From positions 1 to 64,000 of the forward strand of contig NZ_JAFIQY010000001.1 of NCBI RefSeq assembly GCF_022271435.1: a DNA stretch of 64,000 nt. The letters are read 5' to 3'. The position numbers and the translations under genes are program-made. Below the pieces are notes generated by a model. The model was not told the origin of the DNA. It saw nothing but the letters and a program-made list of their open reading frames with translations, and ran no database searches. Source of the DNA: Streptomyces monomycini. GTDB taxonomy: Bacteria > Actinomycetota > Actinomycetes > Streptomycetales > Streptomycetaceae. Of the stretch, positions 44,030 to 51,992 are shown in pieces (within the stretch, counting starts at the first letter, position 1; every line of letters starts with the position of its first letter).

Positions 44030-44208
44030 AGTCGGGGGCTGTTGCCTGGCGCCTGCAAGGCCGCGTATCCGTGGTGCGGGGTTCCTGTCGTTCAGGAGGG
44101 CATGCGTGTTCGGGAGGGCGCAAGGCTTCAGGTGGACGCAGGGCCGAGACGGGCGCTCGGTAGCATCAGGTGGAGACGTTGCACTGTGCCTGACCAGGAG
44201 AGGGAGCC

Positions 44209-44676
44209 ATGAGCGACGACATCCTGTCGATCATTCCGGTGGAGCCGCAGTGGCAGCCGGAACACGATGCGGTTGAGCGCGTCGTGTCGCTCGTGGAGAA
44301 GCTGGTCCCCGGCGCAGGCCAGGGTGGGGGCGTGGAGTTGGACGTGCGGTGGCACGACGCGGTGACCTTCGTCGACTGCGGGAGCAACCTGGAGACGATC
44401 AGCTGCCCCCTGTGCCAGGCAGCGCTCGACACGAAGTGGTGGAGCGACGCCCTCACGGACCGCTACGACGACGGCTTCACCACCCTCACGGCCGATGTTC
44501 CGTGCTGTGGGGGAACAACCAGCCTGGACGCACTGAATTACGACTGGCCTGTTGGATTCGCCCGCTTCGAAATCGCCATCTGGAACCCTGAGCGCGTCTG
44601 GTTCAGCGAGGACGAGCTGGCGGCACTGGCGGACGGGCTGGGGCATCCCGTCAAGCAGATTCGGGCTCATCTCTGA
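44209..44676 (+). CDS. Conserved hypothetical protein with Cys pairs
   Basis: 155 residues, GGAGAGGGAGCC ribosome region before ATG 44209. Soluble. TISCPLCQAALDTKWWSDA and ADVPCCGGTTSLDALN provide two CxxC-like or CC groups that could bind zinc. Streptomycete-type unknown; no domain recognised. Faces the next gene tail to tail. Confidence 0.75.
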   Translation: MSDDILSIIPVEPQWQPEHDAVERVVSLVEKLVPGAGQGGGVELDVRWHDAVTFVDCGSNLETISCPLCQAALDTKWWSDALTDRYDDGFTTLTADVPCCGGTTSLDALNYDWPVGFARFEIAIWNPERVWFSEDELAALADGLGHPVKQIRAHL

Positions 44677-44739
44677 GCCGCGGACTCGGTGCTACGGATT
44701 GTGTTCCCGCAGAGGGCCCGCAAGTGCCGGCCATCAGCG

Positions 44740-45243
44740 TCACCCGTCGTCCTCCGGATCGTTCTTCGAGGCGCGCCGCCCCCGCGTCATCGCGAGGACG
44801 CTGCCGGCGACGGCGATCACAGCGATGGCCAGGGCAATACTGAATCCGCCCTCCGTGTCCCAGTACACGTCCTCCAGGCTGATCAGCAGCGCCGCTTCGT
44901 CCACCACGAGGGCCAGGCCCACTCCGTAGGCCAGTCCCATCCAGGCGCGTGCCCGTGCCGTGCGATCGGCCAGGCTCGCCGCGCCCACCACCGCGAGCAG
45001 CAGGATTCCCCAAACGTAGTGGTGGATGTGCACGCCGCCGGCCTGCATGTCGCCGACCCCGGCCACGTCGATGTGGATGAGCCAGGTGAGCAGACGCATT
45101 CCGCCGAAGGTGACGGCGAACCCCCACCAGGCCAGGATGAAGCCCCGGCGTTTCGGGGAGATGCCTGGCAGCAGGCGCAGCCAGGGCGAGGGACGTTTCG
45201 TGTGCCCGGACGGTGCGTGGCCGGACGCCTTCGAGGACTTCAT
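44740..45243 (-). CDS. Four-helix membrane protein
   Basis: 167 residues from ATG 45243, overlapping the hydrolase stop. Basic cytoplasmic N-terminus (KASGHAPSGHTKRPSP), then helices FILAWWGFAVTFGGMRLLTW, HHYVWGILLLAVVGAASLA, GLAYGVGLALVVDEAALLIS and FSIALAIAVIAVAGSVLAM, basic tail. The His-rich GVHIHHYVWG between helices 1 and 2 and the in-membrane DEAALLISLEDVYW are conserved-looking. No family recognised. Co-transcribed with the hydrolase. Confidence 0.85.
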   Translation of the reverse strand: MKSSKASGHAPSGHTKRPSPWLRLLPGISPKRRGFILAWWGFAVTFGGMRLLTWLIHIDVAGVGDMQAGGVHIHHYVWGILLLAVVGAASLADRTARARAWMGLAYGVGLALVVDEAALLISLEDVYWDTEGGFSIALAIAVIAVAGSVLAMTRGRRASKNDPEDDG

Positions 45244-45983
45244 CCGGTCCCTCCCACCGTGAACTTTTCGATCAGCGCGGCCATGGCGTCCGGCGCGCTG
45301 TAATGGGCCGCGTGGGCCGCGCCCGGAAGCTCCTCCGCGCGGCCGTCGGCGACCAGACCTGCCACGCGCCGGGTCCATGTGCCGGAGGCGATGGTGTCAC
45401 CTGCTCCCCGTACGACGAGCGTGGGCGCGCGGACGTGGGACAGGTTCACCTCGAATGACTCGGCCGCGTCCCGCAGTGAGCGGTGGAAGGAGGCGGCGCA
45501 GCGCAGCAGGCCGGTGACCAGGTAGTCGAACACCGCCAGACAGAGCAGGCTGAAGGGTTCTCCGGGGACGTCCGCGACGAGCCGACCGAACTGGCGCCAA
45601 CCGGAAACCCTCGGTTCGAGCGCCGGGCCGACCAGCACCAGGCGGCTCACCAGGTGCGGATGGCGGGCAGCCAGGGCCGCGGCCACCTGGCAGCCGACCG
45701 AATTGGCCACGAACAGGCTCGGGCCCGACGACAGCCGCTGGTGCAGGCGGGCCAGGGCATCGGCGAGCTGTTCGACATCGGGTGCGCGGCGGGCGGCGGC
45801 CCGCGAACGCGCGTTGCCCGGCAGGTCCGGCACCACGACGGTCGCCCCGCTCTCGGCCAGCCGCCGCGCGAGCGGCACGAAGTACCGTCCCGAGAGACCG
45901 AGTCCGTGGACGAGCACCATGACTGGACGGCCCTCGCGTGGCGGGGGTCCGTATCTGCGGGCGAAGAATCCGATGTCACTCAT
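45240..45983 (-). CDS. Alpha/beta-fold hydrolase
   Basis: 247 residues from ATG 45983 (GTG 45992 also possible). Oxyanion motif VMVLVHGLGLSGRYFVPL, VVVPDLPGNARS, nucleophile elbow FVANSVGCQVAAALA (Ser in NSVG, unusual for GxSxG), acid in RGAGDTIA and His in PGAAHAAHYS. Cytoplasmic. The nucleophile motif has Asn in place of the first Gly, seen in some esterase-like members. Operon with the membrane protein, so it may act on a membrane lipid. Confidence 0.85.
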   Translation of the reverse strand: MSDIGFFARRYGPPPREGRPVMVLVHGLGLSGRYFVPLARRLAESGATVVVPDLPGNARSRAAARRAPDVEQLADALARLHQRLSSGPSLFVANSVGCQVAAALAARHPHLVSRLVLVGPALEPRVSGWRQFGRLVADVPGEPFSLLCLAVFDYLVTGLLRCAASFHRSLRDAAESFEVNLSHVRAPTLVVRGAGDTIASGTWTRRVAGLVADGRAEELPGAAHAAHYSAPDAMAALIEKFTVGGTG

Positions 45984-46400
45984 GTGATCCACGTGCCCAC
46001 CATCGCCTCCCGTACAACACACGGCCAGCTCGACGCGCAGGCTGGACGATCTGCGGTGTCGTGCCGTCGGCTCGCGTGCGGGGGCGTACGAGACCTGTCG
46101 GTCGGATGTCGGGTGCGTGCCGGCGGGGCCCGGCACATTGACGGACGTCCTCCCGGGCGCCCGTCCGACAGGCGTACGCCACGGTCGCCAAGCCACTGCA
46201 CCTGCACCTGCACCTGCCGGACTGCTGGAACGGCGGCGTCGAACAGGTCTGCATCCGCTGTGTCACCGGGGACGGTCAGGGCCACGGGGCCGTGGGCCGG
46301 CATGTCCCGAGTCGGCACGTCTGCCTGTACCCGCCCGTGCCGTCCAGGCCCCTCCCCTCAGGGCAGGCTGTACGCGCCTGGCGCCGGGGGTGCCGGTCTG
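45984..46400 (-). other. 417 bp region with a doubtful ORF and hexamer repeat
   Basis: A 112-codon frame (45980-46318) starts plausibly (MPAHGPVALTVPGDTADADL) and its stop overlaps the hydrolase start, but becomes Arg/Pro-rich and loses coding character; it is not called. On + the hexamer cacctg is repeated four times at about 46196-46217. Confidence 0.35.
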
Positions 46401-47297
46401 TCAGGGGGTACGGATGCGCTGCCCTGCGGGCCCCGCGGTGACGTGGTAGTCGCTCCACAAGGGCCAGCCCAGTTCGCTGTACGGCCGGCGCTCGCGCTGG
46501 CCGCGCACCTTCATGAAGTCCAGGCCCCCCACCATCCGGCCGGTGGCGTTGCCCTGTCCGTCGCACACCAGGCGGCACAGGCCGTCGCAGTTGAACGGGG
46601 TGTCCACCGGTGTGACGATCACGCCCCCCGGGCGGACCTGGTGCAGCCAGGCCTGGGGGATTTCGCGGACGGCCGCGGTGGACAGGATGCCGTCGAAGGG
46701 CGCTGCTTGCTCGTAGCCCTGTTCCCCGTCGCCGGTGACGACCGTGGGCGTCATGCCGAGTTGGGCCAGTCTGCTCTCGGCCCGGGCGGCGAGGGCCGCA
46801 TCGATGTCGACCGTGACGAGGGATGCGGCGCCGATGCGGTGGGCGAGCAGGGCGGAGTTGTAGCCACTGCCCGTGCCGATTTCCAGGATGCGCTCGCCGG
46901 GCCGGGGGTTGAGGTGGTGCAGCATGCCGACGACCGCGGCGGGACACGAGACGGAGCTGGTGAAATCACCGCAGTCGGTGGGCCCGTCCTCGGGCCGGAT
47001 CTCGCCGAGGGCGATCTGGGTGATGAGCGGGGCGAGCGGCCGGTAGATCCGCTTGAGCCAGGCGTGGGGGCGCTCGGTGCGGTCCAGCACCGGGAAGCGG
47101 TCCTCGCGTCGGGCGGTGGACCAGTAACGGTCGGGGACGAAGTGTTCGCGCGGGATGTCGAGGAAGGCCTGCCGCAGCCACGGGCGGTCGTCGAAGTAGC
47201 CCGGCCCGTAGGTGTCGATCGTCGCTGCGCACCGCCGGCGCAGCTCGGCCGCATCCAGGTGTCGAGGGGGGCTCTCAGGAGCGGCCTTCGTCGTCAT
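46401..47297 (-). CDS. PIMT-like (protein-L-isoaspartate O-methyltransferase family) enzyme
   Basis: 298 residues from ATG 47297 (GAAGG upstream; GTG 47315 is an alternative). PCMT fold: DIPREHFVPDRYW, the active-site Ser/Thr patch GDFTSSVSCPAAV, SAM motif ILEIGTGSGYNSALLAHRIG, VTVDIDAALA and VRPGGVIVTPV. An extra C-terminal region of about 80 residues (GLCRLVCDGQGNATGRMVGG) is absent from housekeeping PIMT and is typical of RiPP-associated homologues. Its start overlaps the end of a 40-residue acidic peptide gene, so it is likely to methylate Asp in that peptide. No ATP-grasp or lanthipeptide enzymes are nearby. Confidence 0.85.
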   Translation of the reverse strand: MTTKAAPESPPRHLDAAELRRRCAATIDTYGPGYFDDRPWLRQAFLDIPREHFVPDRYWSTARREDRFPVLDRTERPHAWLKRIYRPLAPLITQIALGEIRPEDGPTDCGDFTSSVSCPAAVVGMLHHLNPRPGERILEIGTGSGYNSALLAHRIGAASLVTVDIDAALAARAESRLAQLGMTPTVVTGDGEQGYEQAAPFDGILSTAAVREIPQAWLHQVRPGGVIVTPVDTPFNCDGLCRLVCDGQGNATGRMVGGLDFMKVRGQRERRPYSELGWPLWSDYHVTAGPAGQRIRTP

Positions 47298-47397
47298 CCT
47301 CGCCTTCGTCCTCACCCTGCGGCGCCGGGTTTCCCGGGTCGCCCGGGCTTGAGAACGGGCCGCCGACCTGGCCGTCGGCCTCCTGTCGGTGTCCCAT
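47275..47397 (-). CDS. Candidate RiPP precursor peptide, 40 residues
   Basis: ATG 47397 is preceded by AAAGG/GGCAGG at normal spacing; the peptide starts MGHRQEADGQVGG, has a Gly/Pro/Ser middle (FSSPGDPGNPAPQG) and ends in an acidic run EDEGEDDDEGRS. Asp-Gly occurs at residues 8-9 and several Asp lie in the tail. The gene overlaps the PIMT-like gene by 23 bases. Aspartimide-forming RiPPs (imiditides) are encoded by just such precursor-PIMT pairs, so it is a candidate substrate. No homology was checked; it could also be a chance ORF. Confidence 0.55.
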   Translation of the reverse strand: MGHRQEADGQVGGPFSSPGDPGNPAPQGEDEGEDDDEGRS

Positions 47398-47553
47398 GGG
47401 CCTGCCTTTCCCGTTGAAGCGCTCTACGACGACGAGTCTCCCCACCCCGCTTCTTGATCACTAGGTCCCGGCGCATTTGTCCAGGTTCAGCTCACTCGTC
47501 AGAGTCAATCTGCTGGCGATTGCTGCCGGAATCGTTGACGAGGGGTGCCGCGG
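47398..47553 (-). promoter_or_regulatory. Upstream region of the peptide-PIMT pair
   Basis: 156 bp after the TetR stop; no defined promoter motif recognised, though this must contain the promoter if the pair is not read through from the TetR gene. Confidence 0.35.
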
Positions 47554-48114
47554 TCAGCGCACGAGCGGGAGGAAGACCGTGTCGACGATCTCTTCGAGTA
47601 CGTGGTCGGGCACGGGGGCGAAGGTCGTGAGGATCTCGTGGCGCAGCAGGTCGAAGGGGAGGGACTTGATACGCCCGGTGAGGCGTTCGCGGGTGATCTC
47701 CCCGCGGTCGACGGCTCGGTCGAAGAGTACGTCGGCGGCTTCCTCGCGCCCTGCGGTGAGGAGGTCGCCAGGGCCGGCACCCGTCTCCTGGTAGTAGCCG
47801 GCCAGATGCACACTCATGACGGTGATGTGCTGGACACGGGTGGCGTTGATCGTCCGCATGAGGGTGAGGACGTCCTCGCGCAGACTCCCCGTGTCGGGGG
47901 TCTCGACCCGCCACTGTTCCAGGACGTGGGTGATGACCGCCCGGACGAGTTCGTCGCGGTCGGACCAGCGGCGGTAGAGCACGGGCGGGCTGGTTCCGGC
48001 GCGCTGGACGACGGCGTCCATGGTGAACCTGGCGTACCCGTTGGCCGTGAGCTCTTCCCAGGCCGCATCGAGCAGCGCCTTCTCCAGTGCCGCTCCACGG
48101 CGCCTCTCGGGCAT
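47554..48114 (-). CDS. TetR-family regulator
   Basis: 186 residues. Helix-turn-helix AAWEELTANGYARFTMDAVV then AGTSPPVLYRRWSDRDELV; C-terminal helices of the TetR_C type. Divergent from the MFS gene with two AGATA-N8-TATCT sites in between, so it probably represses the exporter and itself until a drug binds. Confidence 0.92.
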   Translation of the reverse strand: MPERRRGAALEKALLDAAWEELTANGYARFTMDAVVQRAGTSPPVLYRRWSDRDELVRAVITHVLEQWRVETPDTGSLREDVLTLMRTINATRVQHITVMSVHLAGYYQETGAGPGDLLTAGREEAADVLFDRAVDRGEITRERLTGRIKSLPFDLLRHEILTTFAPVPDHVLEEIVDTVFLPLVR

Positions 48115-48127
48115 CCGAACCTCCCTT

Positions 48128-48194
48128 AGATAGACTTGCCTATCTTATGTTGGGCGCCCTACTCTGGCGACCGCAAGATACGATTCTATATCTT
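48128..48194. promoter_or_regulatory. Two TetR operators between the divergent genes
   Basis: AGATAGACTTGCCTATCT-type site at 48128-48145 and AAGATA-N8-TATCTT at 48175-48194; both are AGATA-N8-TATCT, start to start 48 bp apart, flanking the two presumptive promoters. Confidence 0.82.
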
Positions 48195-48208
48195 AAGGCG
48201 GTTGTTCC

Positions 48209-49723
48209 ATGAGTTCTTCCCACCCGGAGCGGGGCGAGGCCGCGACCGCGGCAGCGGCCGAGACCAGGCCCACGGCGGCTGCCGGAGCCGGTTCCGCGCC
48301 GCCGGACCCCGACCGCGTCGATCCCGCCGTGTGGCGCTTGGCCTTCACCGTCATCGTCGGCGCCCTCGCCGTCGTCTTCGACACCACCATCGTCACCGTC
48401 GCCCTCAACGACCTCGCAGCGGAACTGGGCGCTCCGCTGTCCACGATCCAGTGGGTGAGCACCGGCTATCTGCTGGCCGTGTTCGTCACCGTCCCGCTCG
48501 CCGGATGGGCCCAGTCCCGGCTCGGCGGCAAGCGCCTGTGGATCACCGCGCTGGGCACGTTCCTGCTCGGCTCGGTGCTGTGCGCGCTGGCCTGGGACGC
48601 GACCAGCCTCATCGCCTTCCGCGTCGTCCAGGGCATCGGCGGCGGCATCATGATGCCGCTCATGGCCACTCTGGTCGTCCAGGCCGCCAAGGGCCGCAAC
48701 ATCGGCAAGGTCATGGCCACCGTCACCCTGCCCACCGCGCTCGGCCCCGTCCTCGGCCCGGTTCTGGGCGGCGTCATCCTGAGCCTCGCCGACTGGCGCT
48801 GGATCTTCTTCGTCAACATCCCCTTCTGCCTCGTCGGCGCCTGGCTCGCCCGGCGCAACCTGCCCGACGACCGGCCCGCCCCCGACCGCCCCCGCGCCCG
48901 CCTGGACGTCGTCGGCCTGCTCCTCCTCTCCCCCGGTGTCGCCGCCGTCATCTACGGGCTGTCCCGGGTCGAGGGCAGCGCGGGCTTCGTCAGCGCCGCG
49001 GTGCTCGTGCCGCTGACCGGCGGTCTCGCCCTGGTCGGCGGCTTCACCGCCTGGGCGCTGTCGCGTGCCGGTGCGCTGGTCGACCTGCGGCTCTTCCGTC
49101 ACCGTCCGCTGGCCTCCGCCGCTTCCTTGAGCTTCCTGGGCGGTGTCACGCTGTACGGGGCGATGCTGCTGCTGCCGCTGTACTGGCAGCAGGTCCGCGG
49201 CGAGGACGCGCTCGGCGCCGGGCTCCTGCTCGTCCCGCAGGGCATCGGCGCCTTCCTCGCGCGCACCCGGGCCGGTCACTACACCGACCGCATCGGCCCC
49301 CGCTGGGTCGCCTGCGCCGGGTTCGCCCTCGCCACCGTGGCCACCGTGCCGTTCGCCCTCGCGGGAGCCGACACCGACCAGGTGTGGCTCATGGCCGCAC
49401 TGCTCGTACGCGGTATCGGCATGGGCGCCGCCATGGTCCCGCTCAACGGCGCCGCCTACATCGGGCTGACCCACCAGGAGATCCCCGACGCCAGCATCAT
49501 CGCCCGGGTCGCCCAGCAGCTCGGCGGCTCGGTCGGCACCGCCGTACTCGCCGTCGTCCTCCAGTGCACCGTCGGCGACGCCCGTACCCCGGACACTCTG
49601 GCCGGCGGCTTCGGCGACGCCTTCTGGTGGTCGATCGCTTTCAGCGTCGTCGCCGTACCGCTCTGCCTGCTCCTGCCCGGCCGGCCTGAGCCACAGGCCT
49701 CGGCAAGGCGACCAGCCAGGTGA
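48209..49723 (+). CDS. MFS drug exporter, DHA2 (14-TM) family
   Basis: 504 residues, Ala-rich cytoplasmic N-terminus of about 45 residues. First helix LAFTVIVGALAVVFDTTIVT then VALNDLAAELGAPLSTIQWV (motif D1), GWAQSRLGGKRLWITAL (motif A with changed Arg/Asp pattern), LPTALGPVLGPVLGG (motif C). About 14 membrane segments. EmrB/QacA-type proton antiporter, likely a multidrug pump induced through TetR. Ribosome site AAGGCGG 8 bases before ATG. Confidence 0.92.
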   Translation: MSSSHPERGEAATAAAAETRPTAAAGAGSAPPDPDRVDPAVWRLAFTVIVGALAVVFDTTIVTVALNDLAAELGAPLSTIQWVSTGYLLAVFVTVPLAGWAQSRLGGKRLWITALGTFLLGSVLCALAWDATSLIAFRVVQGIGGGIMMPLMATLVVQAAKGRNIGKVMATVTLPTALGPVLGPVLGGVILSLADWRWIFFVNIPFCLVGAWLARRNLPDDRPAPDRPRARLDVVGLLLLSPGVAAVIYGLSRVEGSAGFVSAAVLVPLTGGLALVGGFTAWALSRAGALVDLRLFRHRPLASAASLSFLGGVTLYGAMLLLPLYWQQVRGEDALGAGLLLVPQGIGAFLARTRAGHYTDRIGPRWVACAGFALATVATVPFALAGADTDQVWLMAALLVRGIGMGAAMVPLNGAAYIGLTHQEIPDASIIARVAQQLGGSVGTAVLAVVLQCTVGDARTPDTLAGGFGDAFWWSIAFSVVAVPLCLLLPGRPEPQASARRPAR

Positions 49724-49807
49724 CCGGCCAGGTGACCGGGAGGCAGCTGGTTGAAGTCAGTGGTGGGAAGCAGATGACTGGGGGTGGGGGCTGTGGGGCC
49801 TGTGGGG
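49724..49807. other. Convergent 3' junction with short direct repeats
   Basis: The 12-mer ccaggtgaccgg occurs twice in tandem at 49714-49738. No hairpin. Confidence 0.4.
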
Positions 49808-50548
49808 TCAGGTGACTGGGGACGGGGTCAGGTTCTGCAGGTAGGTGCCGAAGCCATGGGGGGCTCGGGGGGTGGTTCTTCCTGAGGTGAGGACCGGACA
49901 GTGGTCGGTCCTGAGGATGCGGGCACCGGTGCGTTGCAGCGCGGTTGCCAGCGCGTGGTCTTCGCTGTGGGTGAGGGCAGGGAAGCCGTGGGCCCGATGG
50001 TAGGCGAGGGCTGCGACGCCCAGGTTGGCGCCGTGTACGTGGGGGTGGTCCCAGGCATGGCTGCGCTCGGGGCGTCCGGCGAAGTAGAGGGTGTGGTGGT
50101 GCTGGGCGGTGGCATTGCTGAGGGAAGGGTGAGGGGCGATGCGTATGGTGCCCAGTACGCAGTCCCATCCGGCGATCGCCTGCTCGACCTGGTAGGACAG
50201 CCAGGTGGCGGGAACGAGGGTGTCGGCGTCGGTCGTGGCGATCCAGGCCCGGTCCGCCGCGGGCCCCAGCAGGCCGAGACCGTGTGCGACGGCCGCGGCC
50301 CGGGCCGCTCCGACGTTGCGCCGGGCCAGCTGAACGACATGGGCACCGTGGTGCCGGGCGAGAGCGGCGGTGTTGTCGAAGCAGGCGTCGGCGGCGACGA
50401 CGGTGACCACCGGCAGGTCGTGTGCGAGCAGCCGTGGGTGCTGAGTGGCGGTGTGCAGGGCGCGGAGGGTGGCGGGCAGGGTCGCCGCCTCGTTGTGGGC
50501 GGGGACGGCGACCACCAGGGCGGTGGGAGGCAGGGGCGGGTGGTTCAC
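49808..50548 (-). CDS. Family 2 glycosyltransferase
   Basis: 246 residues from GTG 50548, overlapping the methyltransferase stop. GT-A fold: VVAVPAHNEAATLPATLRAL at the start, VVAADACFDNTAALAR, the DxD-type metal motif ATTDADTLVPATWL, and the acceptor-side NLGVAALAYHRAHGFPALTH. No membrane segment, so it is soluble and acts on a nucleotide-sugar and unknown acceptor. Last of a four-gene coupled operon. Confidence 0.9.
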   Translation of the reverse strand: MNHPPLPPTALVVAVPAHNEAATLPATLRALHTATQHPRLLAHDLPVVTVVAADACFDNTAALARHHGAHVVQLARRNVGAARAAAVAHGLGLLGPAADRAWIATTDADTLVPATWLSYQVEQAIAGWDCVLGTIRIAPHPSLSNATAQHHHTLYFAGRPERSHAWDHPHVHGANLGVAALAYHRAHGFPALTHSEDHALATALQRTGARILRTDHCPVLTSGRTTPRAPHGFGTYLQNLTPSPVT

Positions 50549-51174
50549 ACCAGTCCCTCGGCTGCCGCGGGAGTGGGGGCGGCGCTGCCGTCGGGCAGGC
50601 GCCGGGTGAAGGTCTGCAATACGAAGTCGGGGTCGTCCAGCCGGGTGACGGGGGCGAGTTCGGGTACGGCGGTGAGCAGCGGGGCGAGCTGGGCTCCGGT
50701 ACGCAGGTGGTCTTCGACCGGGTGGTTCCAGTGCACGGTGACCAGGGTCGCGCCGGGCTGAAGGCTGTCGACGGTGCGGTGGAGGACGGTGTGCAGGGTG
50801 GCGTCGTCGAAGTAGTAGAGCAGTTCCGAGAGGACGACGAGGTCGAAGGTCCCGTCGGGCCACTGGTCCGGAATCGCCAGGGGACGTACCTCGACGTGCG
50901 GCTGGTCCCGGTTGCGGTCGGCGGCCGCACGGACGGCTGACGGTACCCGGTCGGTGGCCAGTACTTCGTCGCACCGTTCGGCCAGGAGCCGGGTCAGGAC
51001 GCCGACGGAGCAGCCCGGCTCGAAGGCCCGGCGGTAGCGGCGGCGGGGCAGCGCGGCGACGGTCAGGGCGTACTTGCGCTGTTCGTACCACCGGTCCGCC
51101 AGGTGCCAGGGGTCGGCGGCGTGGGCGTACATGTCCGCGAAGTAGGACGGGGGTGTTGCCTGGCTGGTGCTCAT
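50545..51174 (-). CDS. NodS-like SAM methyltransferase
   Basis: 209 residues from ATG 51174, overlapping the deacetylase stop. DPWHLADRWYEQRKYALTVA followed by RRAFEPGCSVGVLTRLLAER is the NodS/nodulation-protein-S signature, where EPGCSxGxLT is motif I; LATDRVPSAVRAA and FDLVVLSELLYYF complete the SAM fold. NodS-type enzymes N-methylate deacetylated amino sugars; together with the upstream deacetylase this suggests N-methylation of a freshly exposed amine. Confidence 0.9.
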   Translation of the reverse strand: MSTSQATPPSYFADMYAHAADPWHLADRWYEQRKYALTVAALPRRRYRRAFEPGCSVGVLTRLLAERCDEVLATDRVPSAVRAAADRNRDQPHVEVRPLAIPDQWPDGTFDLVVLSELLYYFDDATLHTVLHRTVDSLQPGATLVTVHWNHPVEDHLRTGAQLAPLLTAVPELAPVTRLDDPDFVLQTFTRRLPDGSAAPTPAAAEGLV

Positions 51175-51992
51175 ATGAAGACCGTCTCGAAGGGGCGGGT
51201 GTGGTGGGCGAGTTCGGTGGGAGGGAGGATCACGGTGCCGGGGGCAGGGCCGGTGTCGGTGTCGGCCGGCGTGTCTGCGTCGGTGTCGGTGCCCGCGTGA
51301 GTGTCTGCGTCGGTGTCGAGGCGCAACGGGGTGATCTGGCTGGTGAAGTGGTGGATCGCTGCCTGCTTGCGGGCCTGCGCCCAAGGGGGCAGGAGCAGGC
51401 GGCGGGCGGTGGACCAGGGCACGCGCGGGTCGCCGGGTGAAGCCCAGTGCCACATCCATATCGGGTAGTGCCAGCAGGGGATGCCGGCCTGCCGGGCGGC
51501 GGCGGCCGCGGCGCGTCCGGCGGCCTCGTGGTCGGCGTGCAGATCGCCGGTGAACGGTGCGACGCACAGCCGGGCTCCGGTCTGCCGCAGCACCGTGGCG
51601 AGCTGTCGTGTCAGCTGCTTCTCGTGGGCGCCGACGTCCGTGTCGGGGATGTGCAGCCGGTGCGTACGGCAGTCGCGCGGGGCGAGGGCGCCGAGGGCGC
51701 GTTCGAGTTCGGCCGCGCGCAGTGCGGCGATCCGGCCCGCGGGAAGGTGCGGGTGCGAGCCTTCCCCGTCGGTGACGGTGACGAGCTGGATGGCGCCGGT
51801 GAGCTGCGCCATCGTGCCGCCGAAGCCGAGCACTTCGTCGTCGGGGTGGGCGGCGACCACCACGACGGGCCCGGTCGGCGGCGGTACGGCGGGCAGCTGT
51901 GCCAGGCCGTCCCAGGCGGCCCAGTGCTCCTCCGGGGTGCCGGGGGCCTCGATGGCCGCGGCGGCCGTCTCGCGGTCGAAGGTTTCGGTCAT
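51171..51992 (-). CDS. PIG-L/LmbE-family deacetylase
   Basis: 273 residues from ATG 51992, overlapping the upstream stop. The zinc/catalytic motif AAHPDDEVLGFGG (residues about 47-59) and the downstream HADHEAAG are diagnostic of PIG-L enzymes, which remove N-acetyl groups from amino sugars (MshB, Bca, GlcNAc-PI). The C-terminus contains a low-complexity Asp/Thr repeat (DTDADTHAGTDTDADTPADT) encoded by a hexamer-type DNA repeat. Second gene of the operon. Confidence 0.92.
   Translation of the reverse strand: MTETFDRETAAAAIEAPGTPEEHWAAWDGLAQLPAVPPPTGPVVVVAAHPDDEVLGFGGTMAQLTGAIQLVTVTDGEGSHPHLPAGRIAALRAAELERALGALAPRDCRTHRLHIPDTDVGAHEKQLTRQLATVLRQTGARLCVAPFTGDLHADHEAAGRAAAAAARQAGIPCWHYPIWMWHWASPGDPRVPWSTARRLLLPPWAQARKQAAIHHFTSQITPLRLDTDADTHAGTDTDADTPADTDTGPAPGTVILPPTELAHHTRPFETVFI
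51255..51322. repeat. Short-period repeat in the deacetylase gene
   Basis: Interspersed gtcggt/gtctgc hexamers within the coding sequence that yield the Asp-Thr/Ala-rich tail. Confidence 0.6.

Noticed and set aside
45980..46318. 112-codon ORF overlapping the hydrolase start
   Set aside because: Good first third, but the rest is Arg/Pro/His-rich and lacks a fold; not called.
46401..47297. Graspetide or lanthipeptide (FxLD) cluster
   Set aside because: No ATP-grasp, dehydratase or cyclase genes nearby; only the PIMT-like enzyme is present.
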